Positions 15,030 through 23,500 of a stretch of 35,117 nucleotides of DNA are shown in pieces. Under the pieces are notes generated by a model. It did no database searches. It was given only the letters and a program-made list of their open reading frames with translations, and was not told where the DNA came from. The position numbers and the translations under genes were made by a program. The stretch's first letter is position 1; each line of letters begins with the position of its first letter. Source of the DNA: Bacteroidota bacterium (GTDB lineage Bacteria > Bacteroidota > Ignavibacteria > SZUA-365); the NCBI GenBank assembly GCA_023432805.1, contig JAEYUG010000096.1, forward strand, positions 1 to 35,117, in the 5' to 3' direction.

Positions 15030-16865
15030 ACGGAGTCGCTCCACTCTGACGCGGGCACTGTCGGTCGGCCATCCTGGAAGCCGCTCGCGAAGAAGAATCC
15101 TGTAGCAGCTGTCGGCAAGCAGATGGTTGCCGTGCGATTGTGCGGCATCACCCATCCACAAGACAATCGGGAGCACGGAATACGCCCGCGTCACGTCTGA
15201 CAGCAAGCGGCGCCCCATCGCCATTACCGAATCATATGCTCCCATCCGGAGCATGGCATCGGCCAATCCAAGCGCTGCACGGGGATTCGGGGAAAGCCGA
15301 TCCGATTCCTCGTAGTATCGCGCTGCTCCCATCATGTCATCACGGAACATGGAGGCGCGTGCCTTGCGGTGAAGTTCGGTCAGCGTCCGAGGGCATATTT
15401 TGCGAATGAGGGCGGGAGCACGGAATGTGTACAGAGTCGCCAGGCTGTCCGGCACGACACGCCGCGTGAGAGAAAGATGCCGACGCCATTGTGCATCAAG
15501 GACTTCCGTGTCCAGACCTGAAGAAGCTGCCACATCGTCCTGGTACATCACCCGCATCGCCGCCATGCCATGTGCATCGATGAACCAGCGGCAGAAGGAT
15601 CCGGTTGCCACGTACCCGAGGGATGGATTTCCAGCGAGGAATCCTCCAGTGGAAAGCAGGGTCTGCAAAGATGGGAGCATGCCGTAGTGCAGCAATGCCG
15701 CGGTCTGTTCGTGCAGCGTTCGGGGACCCGGATCCTCCGCCACCGCCATGGCGAGTCCCTCGGTCAGTCCATAATTCCGGAGCACGGGAGCACGGAACGG
15801 TGCGGGACCGAAATCGGCAGCCACGACATGCACCAGTTCATGAGCCAGCGCGTCGCGCCACGTTGCGGCATCGAGGTGGATCTGCCGGCTCCAGGGCCGC
15901 GCGATCTGGGATGTTTCCGTGCCGAGCAGCTTCCGCTTGGTCGTGCGGTCGGGATAGATATGCGAGCGCACGCTGGGGATGGGTACCCCGAGCGCGCGAC
16001 TGACTTCCTGCAGCCGCTGCTCATGCTCGATTCCGACCTGCCTGATCGCGACGGCATCGAAGGTGGTCGTGTCGTAATGGATCACGCAATGTGTGGTCCG
16101 ATACTCTCCCCCGAGCGTGTGCCGCAGGGTGGCGTCGCCGGTGCTGAAGCCGAGGGTGTCGCTGAGAAGCTGGGCGGTGATGATGAGCATGACGCAGGGA
16201 ACGGCTGCGCTCAGGATGCGGCGGAGGCCGGCCCCGGCCAGTGCCGTCGCAGCCGTGAGCATGAGCAGGATCCACAGCAGCGTGAGCACGCGGTACAGCG
16301 CGAGGGTGGCGAACATCGGCTGTGCTTCGTCCCACGAAAACCCGATGAAGACACCGAACAGGTGGTTGTAGACGTAGAGCTGGGGATTGACATAGACGGT
16401 AAGCCCGGCGTGCAGGAGCATCGCGAGCGCGATCGCGACCATTGCAGCGTGTGCCGCGATGCGTGATCGCAGACGAACGATGAGCATCGCTGCGGCGATG
16501 AGAAACAGCAGCGATGGTACGACGATGAGTGCGAGCAGCAAGGCGCCGAGCAGGGGTTCGCAGGTACGGACGAAGGCGGCGTTCGCGGTGAGGATCGCCA
16601 CGGGCAGCATGAAGACGGCCATCCCCGCGACAGACAGCGACGCAAACAGTGCGAGGGTTCGTCGCGTTGCGCTGCGCCACGAGTAGTCGGCATGCAGCAA
16701 TGCGATCACCCAATGGCCGGTCGTCAGCGCGGCGACGAGTCCGAAGGCCACGGCGGATTCATATCCGAGCACGCCGACGAGCGGCAGCTGCGTGAACGCG
16801 CATGCCGTGAGAATCCATATGCCGGCGTACCAGAACGTGGCACGACGAAAGAGAACGGGTATCAT
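15000..16865 (-). CDS. Polytopic membrane protein with C-terminal gluzincin (HExxH) protease domain
   Basis: 621 residues. The first about 255 residues hold roughly seven hydrophobic segments, including WYAGIWILTACAF, LLGALLLALIVVPSLLFLIA and LYRVLTLLWILLMLTAATAL. A soluble region then carries HELVHVV with His342, Glu343 and His346, and the distal ligand Glu369 in the TEGLAMAVAE segment: the HExxH-x22-E layout of peptidase-MA-like gluzincins. Residues about 490-600 are helical and TPR-like. Its start overlaps the glycosyltransferase stop as ATGA, so the two are co-translated and may act on one envelope substrate. The protease part probably faces the periplasm, but topology is not proven. Family name unknown. 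Confidence 0.75.
   Translation of the reverse strand: MIPVLFRRATFWYAGIWILTACAFTQLPLVGVLGYESAVAFGLVAALTTGHWVIALLHADYSWRSATRRTLALFASLSVAGMAVFMLPVAILTANAAFVRTCEPLLGALLLALIVVPSLLFLIAAAMLIVRLRSRIAAHAAMVAIALAMLLHAGLTVYVNPQLYVYNHLFGVFIGFSWDEAQPMFATLALYRVLTLLWILLMLTAATALAGAGLRRILSAAVPCVMLIITAQLLSDTLGFSTGDATLRHTLGGEYRTTHCVIHYDTTTFDAVAIRQVGIEHEQRLQEVSRALGVPIPSVRSHIYPDRTTKRKLLGTETSQIARPWSRQIHLDAATWRDALAHELVHVVAADFGPAPFRAPVLRNYGLTEGLAMAVAEDPGPRTLHEQTAALLHYGMLPSLQTLLSTGGFLAGNPSLGYVATGSFCRWFIDAHGMAAMRVMYQDDVAASSGLDTEVLDAQWRRHLSLTRRVVPDSLATLYTFRAPALIRKICPRTLTELHRKARASMFRDDMMGAARYYEESDRLSPNPRAALGLADAMLRMGAYDSVMAMGRRLLSDVTRAYSVLPIVLWMGDAAQSHGNHLLADSCYRILLRERLPGWPTDSARVRVERLRLPESNREGI
15018..15038. terminator. 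Hairpin at the end of the propeller lipoprotein gene
   Basis: CGACTCCG-GTAGA-CGGAGTCG, an 8-bp perfect stem with a 5-nt loop that spans the stop codon of the plus-strand gene and lies inside the 3' end of the minus-strand gene. No T-run follows, so it is only a candidate terminator or 3'-end stabiliser. Confidence 0.4.
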
Positions 16866-18634
16866 CGCAGCACGTAGAGCGCGTATCGTGGGGCTTCCAG
16901 CATGAGATGCGCAGATGCCGGCAGCATGTCCCGTCCGTAGCGCGGAATGCCGGGCACGACGAATTCCTTCTCGAAAATCACACCGACCGCACCATCCGCA
17001 TGCATCCCTTCGAGCGCGCCGCGCACACCTTCCACACCACGCAGGCGGGGTTGCAGCCGCGTGTACCGCCGCTCTTCATGAGTGATCCATCCTGCATCTC
17101 GTCCCCCGAGATACCATGTGAGCTGCGGATTCTCGCCATCGCCGATGAGGACGATCTCCCGCACGGGGAGTTCCAGAGCCCGCTCAGCCACAATCTGCGC
17201 GCCGTCGCTGCGTTCGGTGGGATCGACCAACCAGATCCGCACGCAGGTCGCGGTGGCGATGATGCACGTGACCGCAACGGCGAGCGGCCACACCGCACGT
17301 CCGGCCAGATTTCGCCTGTGCAGCAGGAACACGCCGGTGAGCGCGAGCGCGGCGGCGACCAGCAACAGGAGCAGCGCAGCGACGTCTCCACCCTGCGGCT
17401 CGGCGAGCCGCGCGAGTGTGCGGAACACGGAGAGCGACGAGGCGCGCGCGGTATCGGAGGCGCTCCAGATCGCACTGAGCGCCATCAGTGCGAGCATCGC
17501 GGCCTGCTCGCCGGGGTCCCATTCCACAACCTGCTGCAGTACATGCACGGCAAGCACGATCGCCAGGGGCAGCATCGGGATCAGGTATACGGCAAAGGTC
17601 GATGCCGGCAGATGCACGACGACGAGATGCACGAAGGTCACAGCGCCGAGCACCGTGATGGTCGTGCCCTCACGCCCCATCGCCACCCGCGCGAGCGCGG
17701 TCGCGAACAGCGGAAACAGCACCGAGAGCTCGACCACGAGCTGGTTCAGATAGAACAACGCCCCGGAGGCCTTCGCAACCCCCTCCCCCCCGCCGAGCGT
17801 GCGCCCGAGCGGCGTGCGACCCTCGACGAGCGCTCGCACATCCCCGCCTGCATGCGCAGCGATCCAGCTCCACAGCCAGGGCAGCCAGAGAGGCAGTGAG
17901 AGGATGGGAAGCAATACCGCGGCGGTAACCAGACGTCTTCGTACCGTCCCCTCCGTGCGGAAGCCGGCCACGACGAGTGCTGCGGGCACGATGAGCGCAA
18001 ACAGCATCTTGGTCATCAGCGCGGCGCCGAGCGCGAGCACTGCACCAGCGAGCGGCATGCGCCTGCCCGTTCGTGCATGCGCGGCCGCCCCCAGCGTGGC
18101 AAGCACCATGCAGAGCGCAAGAAGCAGATCCACCTGACCCTGTCTCGAATAGAACGTCACAAGGGGTGCACCCGCAAGGAAGGCGCAGGCCAGCAGTGCT
18201 GCCTCACGCGTGGTACGGCGCAGCATGAACCTGTAGACGAGCACGACCAGAGCGGCCGCCGCAAGCGCGGATGTCAGACGGAACACCCATACATCGATCC
18301 CGAAGAAGAGCGTCCAGAAAACGCTCGTCCAGACATGGAGCGGAGGATGGGCGGCATAATAGGCACCATCGGGCAGCACCGCGCTCTGATCCCACACCAC
18401 GCCGAAGAGCCGGATCCCCATCGCACGCAGCGCGTAGAGCGCTTCGTCCCACGCCTGCATTTCTCCAAAGCCGAGACCGACGAGGCGGTAGAGGGCGAGC
18501 GCGGCGACGAACCATTCCGCACGTCGCACGACGGTGGCACGGATCGGGGCCATCAGAACGCGGAGCCTTTGCATGATCGGGCGGCGGACAGGCTGCGCAC
18601 CGGAGGGCATCTCATGCAGGTGTGTCGTGGACAT
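16862..18634 (-). CDS. GT39/ArnT-like membrane glycosyltransferase
   Basis: 590 residues with about ten or more membrane helices, e.g. AALAAAALVVLVYRF, LAGAVLALGAALMTKMLFAL and YLIPMLPLAIVLAVHVLQ. The first periplasmic loop has QAWDEALYALRAMG, the Asp-Glu motif typical of PMT/ArnT (GT-C) enzymes. The following AHPPLHVW is also as in ArnT-like proteins, and the C-terminal about 120 residues form a soluble domain. Such enzymes move a sugar from a polyprenyl-phosphate carrier to lipid A or a protein; the acceptor is unknown here. The ATG at 18634 was preferred over an in-frame TTG at 18685 that would put basic, non-conserved residues first. It is the first gene of a pair with the membrane protease (ATGA overlap). 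Confidence 0.83.
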   Translation of the reverse strand: MSTTHLHEMPSGAQPVRRPIMQRLRVLMAPIRATVVRRAEWFVAALALYRLVGLGFGEMQAWDEALYALRAMGIRLFGVVWDQSAVLPDGAYYAAHPPLHVWTSVFWTLFFGIDVWVFRLTSALAAAALVVLVYRFMLRRTTREAALLACAFLAGAPLVTFYSRQGQVDLLLALCMVLATLGAAAHARTGRRMPLAGAVLALGAALMTKMLFALIVPAALVVAGFRTEGTVRRRLVTAAVLLPILSLPLWLPWLWSWIAAHAGGDVRALVEGRTPLGRTLGGGEGVAKASGALFYLNQLVVELSVLFPLFATALARVAMGREGTTITVLGAVTFVHLVVVHLPASTFAVYLIPMLPLAIVLAVHVLQQVVEWDPGEQAAMLALMALSAIWSASDTARASSLSVFRTLARLAEPQGGDVAALLLLLVAAALALTGVFLLHRRNLAGRAVWPLAVAVTCIIATATCVRIWLVDPTERSDGAQIVAERALELPVREIVLIGDGENPQLTWYLGGRDAGWITHEERRYTRLQPRLRGVEGVRGALEGMHADGAVGVIFEKEFVVPGIPRYGRDMLPASAHLMLEAPRYALYVLR

Positions 18635-18649
18635 GGACTGCCGACTGCA

Positions 18650-18681
18650 TTGACTTTCACAACGATTCGGGGATAAATTAG
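18650..18681 (+). promoter_or_regulatory. Predicted promoter of plsY
   Basis: TTG at 18650-18652 (TTGACT as a -35 hexamer), 21 bp, then TAAATTAG at 18674-18681. Transcription would start near 18688, about 33 nt before the plsY ATG at 18721. It probably also serves gpsA and the kinase/sigma-54 gene. Confidence 0.55.
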
Positions 18682-18720
18682 TCAACGTTTGTTTTTCCCA
18701 CCATTCTGGCGAACAACAGA

Positions 18721-19422
18721 ATGTATCTGCTCAGCCTCATCATCATCCTCAGCTACATTGTCGGCAGCATCCCGACCGGTCTGATCGTCACCCGCTTCGT
18801 CAAGGGCATCGACATCCGCACCGTCGGCAGCGGCAATATCGGGAGCACCAACGCCATGCGTGTGCTGGGGTGGAAATGGGGCCTCGTCGTCCAGATCGGG
18901 GATCTGTTGAAGGGACTCATCGCGGTGATGCTCATCGCGCATCTGCAGTACGGAGACTTCCCCTTCAACAACCGCACACCGTTCGAAGAGTTCACGATCG
19001 TGCAGATCATCGCGGGTGTCAGCGCCGTGCTTGGTCACATCTTTCCGGTCTTCCTGAATTTCAAGGGAGGCAAGGGCATCAACACCGCCGCAGGCATGCT
19101 TGTGGGCATCGCCCCGATCGACATCTCGATTGCCGTGGGCGTGTTCGTGCTCGTGCTGCTCGCCACCGGCTATGTGTCGCTCGGGTCGATCAGCGCGGCG
19201 ACCGCCTTCCCGACCACGATGTTTCTCCGCTTCAACGTCTTTCACGTCGACATTCCCAGCTATCACACCCTGATCTTCTTCAGCATCGGCATCGCGCTGC
19301 TGCTGATCTTCGCGCACCGTACCAACATCAAACGCCTGATCAGCGGTACGGAGAATCGCTTCCACAAGCTCAAGGTTCTCGGTCGCAGCGCCGGCACGTC
19401 ACTGCGCACCTTCCTGTTGTAA
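18721..19422 (+). CDS. plsY: Acyl-phosphate:glycerol-3-phosphate acyltransferase
   Basis: Puts the first acyl chain on glycerol-3-phosphate, using acyl-phosphate made by PlsX. 233 residues, slightly longer than most PlsY because of a hydrophilic insert near residues 75-95. The three family motifs are present: GSIPTGLIVTR with VGSGNIGSTNAMRVLG (motif 1), VLGHIFPVFLNFKGGKGINTAAG (motif 2, phosphate-binding, at about 116-138) and IFAHRTNIKRLISGTE (motif 3). There are about five membrane helices. It starts the plus-strand unit that continues with gpsA, whose product makes its co-substrate. Confidence 0.96.
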   Translation: MYLLSLIIILSYIVGSIPTGLIVTRFVKGIDIRTVGSGNIGSTNAMRVLGWKWGLVVQIGDLLKGLIAVMLIAHLQYGDFPFNNRTPFEEFTIVQIIAGVSAVLGHIFPVFLNFKGGKGINTAAGMLVGIAPIDISIAVGVFVLVLLATGYVSLGSISAATAFPTTMFLRFNVFHVDIPSYHTLIFFSIGIALLLIFAHRTNIKRLISGTENRFHKLKVLGRSAGTSLRTFLL

Positions 19423-19435
19423 GTCAGTTCCACAC

Positions 19436-19478
19436 CGGGCCCGAGGCCTTCGCGGGGGTCTCCCGGGAGACCGGCCCG
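19436..19478. other. Structured element between plsY and gpsA
   Basis: A 16-nt perfect palindrome GGTCTCCCGGGAGACC (19457-19472) is enclosed by CGGGCC (19436-19441) and GGCCCG (19473-19478), which can pair with each other. Together they form a branched RNA fold in the 85-bp gap. It lacks a T-run, so read-through into gpsA remains likely; an attenuator or processing site is possible. Confidence 0.4.
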
Positions 19479-19507
19479 ACCGCAGTCACAATCGGAGTTC
19501 GCACATC

Positions 19508-20512
19508 ATGCACATCGGAGTTCTCGGTGCCGGCAGCTGGGGAACCACGCTTGCCGTCGTCCTGCACGGCAATGGCCATGACGTCACGCTGTGGTGCTGG
19601 AACCGTGGCGATGCCGACATCATGCGCAGCACGCGCCGCAATCGCGACTACCTGCCCGAGCTCGTGCTGCCCGACACCCTCTGCATCACCGACGATCTCG
19701 ACAAGGCGTCGGTGGGCATGGACATGCTCGTCGTATCCACACCATCGCAGTTCGTGCGGTCCGTGCTGGCTTCCCTCGATGGCCGGCGCATCGGCACACC
19801 GCTGATCGTGAACGTGGCCAAGGGCATCGAGAAGGGATCCCTCCTTCGCATGTCGGAGGTTGTCAGCCAGACGCTTCCCTCGATTCCGGAATCGATGTAC
19901 ACCGTGCTGTCTGGTCCCAGTCACGCCGAGGAGGTCAGCGCCCGGAAGGCGACGACGGTTGTTGCGGCCTCGCTCGACGGCGAGACCTGCCAGATCGTGC
20001 AGAACGCCTTCATGACCGAGTATTTCCGCGTGTATTCGTCGACGGATGTGCCGGGCGTCGAAATCGGAGGATCGCTCAAGAATGTGATCGCGATCGGGGC
20101 GGGCATCATCGACGGCGGAGGGTACGGCGACAACACGAAGGCGGCACTGATCACCCGCGGCATCGCGGAGATGCGTCGGCTGGGCATGGCCATGGGTGCG
20201 GATCCCCACACGTTCGCCGGTCTGTCGGGACTCGGCGATCTGATCGTGACCACGATGAGCCGCCACAGCCGCAACCGCTTCGTGGGTGAGGAACTCGGGC
20301 GCGGCCGCACGCTGGGCGATGTGCTCGACAGCATGAAGATGGTGGCCGAGGGCGTGGAAACCACGCGATCGGCGCATGAGCTGGCCCTGCGCCTCGGTGT
20401 GGAAATGCCCATCACGCATCAGGTGCATGCGATTCTCTTCGAGCGCAAGGAGCCCGTGCGGGCGCTGCGCGATCTGATGACACGTGCGGCGAAGGACGAG
20501 GTATGGTCCTGA
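19508..20512 (+). CDS. gpsA: NAD(P)-dependent glycerol-3-phosphate dehydrogenase
   Basis: Reduces dihydroxyacetone phosphate to sn-glycerol-3-phosphate for phospholipid synthesis. 334 residues, the family length. GVLGAGSWGTTLAVVL binds the dinucleotide, followed by WCWNR and NVAKGIEKGS (the catalytic region has a conserved Lys). VLSGPSHAEEV, GSLKNVIAIGAGIIDG with the second key Lys, GLSGLGDLIVT and NRFVGEELGRG are all family signatures. The ATG at 19508 has a weak upstream GGAG. The 10-bp sequence ATCGGAGTTC occurs both at 19491-19500 and at 19514-19523, just inside the gene. The 3' end overlaps the next gene by 10 bp. Confidence 0.97.
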   Translation: MHIGVLGAGSWGTTLAVVLHGNGHDVTLWCWNRGDADIMRSTRRNRDYLPELVLPDTLCITDDLDKASVGMDMLVVSTPSQFVRSVLASLDGRRIGTPLIVNVAKGIEKGSLLRMSEVVSQTLPSIPESMYTVLSGPSHAEEVSARKATTVVAASLDGETCQIVQNAFMTEYFRVYSSTDVPGVEIGGSLKNVIAIGAGIIDGGGYGDNTKAALITRGIAEMRRLGMAMGADPHTFAGLSGLGDLIVTTMSRHSRNRFVGEELGRGRTLGDVLDSMKMVAEGVETTRSAHELALRLGVEMPITHQVHAILFERKEPVRALRDLMTRAAKDEVWS

Positions 20513-23500
20513 ACCAATCACTCGATATGGCAGACTGGCCCGTGATCGACGGGTACCGCCTTGTCGCCCATGCGGGATCGGGCGGCCTGGGCAGCGTCTA
20601 CCGGGCAGAACGCACGAGCGACGGCAGCGTGTGCGCCATCAAGGTGCTGCACGACCGCAGCGACGAGGCGCGCGCCGCCCTGCATGCCGAATTCGCGGTG
20701 CTACGCACGCTGCGGCATCCGGGACTCGTCGCCGTGCATGACCTGGGCGCGACGCGCGAAGGGGCCGCCTTTCTGGTCATGGACTGGGTGGAGGGGCGAC
20801 CTGCAGAACCCGACGATCTGCGGGATGACGATGGACATCTCAGCGACGAGCGCTTCGCCGCCCTGCTGCTCGACATCACCTCTGCACTCGGCTACATCCA
20901 CGCACAGGGTGTCGTGCATGCCGATGTGAAACCCTCGAACATGCTCGTCACCAGGGGAGCCGGCGGTGTGCCGACGCTGCGGTTGATGGATTTCGGTCTG
21001 GCCCAGGGAGTCCGTGGCATGACGACAACGGGACTCTCAGGCACCCCGTCCTACATGGCGCCGGAGCTGATCCGTGGTGAACGTCCCACTGCGGCAAGCG
21101 ATCTGTACGCACTCGGCAGCACGCTCTATGAACTCGTGGCGGGGGCACCGCCCTTCGATCACGCAAGTGCGCTCGACGTGCTGCGTGCACATCTGCGCGA
21201 CAACCCCGAACCGCTGGATCTGCGCGCGCAGGCCGGCGCGGGCATCACGCAGATCGTGCATACACTGCTGGAGAAGTCCGTTGCACGTCGCTACCGATCG
21301 AGCACGCAGCTCTTCCACGACGCAGCGCGGATGCTGGGAAGCGACCGCGTCCCTGATTTCGAACAGTGGCAGCCGCAACCGCAGCTTCCCGACGTGCCGC
21401 GTACACGCGAGCTGGCACGCGCGCTCGAACTCTGCGCGCAGGCGGCGAACGGTGTGCAGACCATCGTTATCGAGGGACCCGACGGCATCGGCAAGACACG
21501 CTTCCTCTCCGCGATGCAGACCGACCTGCAATTGCGCGGTGTCGCGACGGCGCGCATCACCTGCAGCTCGGCCGGCGACGCACTCGAGCCGCTGCGTACG
21601 CTGCTGCGCCCCGTCGCCACATCGGCCGATCTGCCCGAACGCCTCGTGCGTGTGGCCACCGCCGCATTTCCCGACCTCTTCCCCGGCATGCTCCCTGCTG
21701 CTGCCGACGGACTCGACACCTGGGCCCGTGAACTGCGCCTGCATCACGCCTGTACCGAACTGCTCGTGCAGCATGGCGGTGTCCGTGCCTACCTGATCGA
21801 TGATCTGCACCTGGCATCCGAAAGCATGCAGGAATTCGTGCACACGTTCACCGCCTATCTCGAGGCGAACGACGTGCGCGACATTGCCGTCGTGCTCGCC
21901 ACCGCGAGCAATGGGGCGCAGTGGGCGGCAGAGAACGCGCCACGCCGCGATCTCATCACCCTCGCACCCCTGAGTCCCACGCAGAGCGCCGACGCCCTGC
22001 GTCGTCTGCTCGGCGACGGCATCAGCGCGTCGTTCACCACCGTGCTGCATCGTCAGAGCGAGGGCGTCCCAGGGCGCCTCGAGGAGATGCTCGCCTTCTG
22101 CTTGTCCGAGGGATTCATCGAGAGCACCGCGCACGGCTGGCTCGTCCACGAAAAAGAGAATCTCGGATCCTATTTTCCGAAATCCATCGCCGCGGCGCAT
22201 GCCCGCACCCTCGCGCGGCTCGACGTCGAGGAACTCCGCGTGCTGCACATCATTGCCGCGAGTCCCGTCGCCGTACCCGAGTCCGCGGTGGCTTCCGCAG
22301 CGGGGATGGCGCCGGCCGCCGTACGTCAGGTGCTCGCCCGGCTGGAAGACCGGGGTCTCGTCCATCGCGATGTCATCGGCATCCATCCTCTTCCTCCCCC
22401 TCTTGCAGAGGCACTTGCCACAGCCTCCGGCGACATCGACATCCCGGCGATCCACGGCGCACTGCTGGCCTGGTACGACGCGCGTCCAGGTACCGCGGGT
22501 GTGGCCGTGCGGGCGCATCATCTCCTGCATACGCCCGACGCCGCCGCTGCCGCGCCGCTGCTCTACGAGGCCGCCCTCGACTGCGAGCGGCGCTTCGATC
22601 TCTCGGGGGCACGACGCATGCTGCAGGACGGGCTCGCGCACGCACATGACAGCGTGCTGCGCTACGACATGCTCGTGCATCTGGTCGATGTGGCCAACAT
22701 CCTCGGCGCACGCGATCTCGAGGAGGAGAGCATCGACGAACTGCTCGTGCTCGCGGCCGCTTCGGCTTCGCCCGAGAAGCTCGGGCGCGTCTATCGGCTG
22801 CAGGCGCGCTTCCTGATCGATACTGCGCGCTTCGACCGTGCACGCAAGACCAGCGAGCGCGCGCTGGCCGCCTTTGCGCAGGGCGGCGACACGCTCGCGA
22901 CCGCGCACTGCTACCGCGACATGGGCGTGGCCGAGTACCGCTCGCAACCGGGTCCCGGCGTTGTCGACCTCTACGAAAAGGCACGCACACTCTACCACGA
23001 GGCGATGAGCGACATCGACGAGGGCAACGTGCTCGTCGACATCGGCCTCGTCTACTACTCCGTTCTCGAGGATCCCTCGCGAGCACTGGCCTGTTTCGAG
23101 GAAGCGCGCGTCATCTTCGAGCGTGCGGGAAACGAGCGCGGGCTCGCCCGTGCGCACGGGAACACCGGTGCCCAGCTGTTCCAGCTCGGCCGCTTCGAGG
23201 AAGCCCTCGCCGCGCATGAACGTGCCAACACGCACGCACGTGCGATCGGCGACCGCAGACTCATCGCGATCAGTCTCGGCAGCATGGGGCAGTGCAAGCT
23301 CGCACTCTGCCGCTTTTCCGCCGCGCTCGTGCACCTCGAGGAGGAACTGCGCATCGCACGAGAGCTGCGCGACACGTGGATCGAGGTCACCTGCCTCGAG
23401 AACATCGGCGAGCTGCACTTCCTGCTCGGCGACTATGAAACGTCGATCGCCTCCTACGAGCGCACCTCCGCACTGGCCGCCGCGAGCGACAATCGCACCG

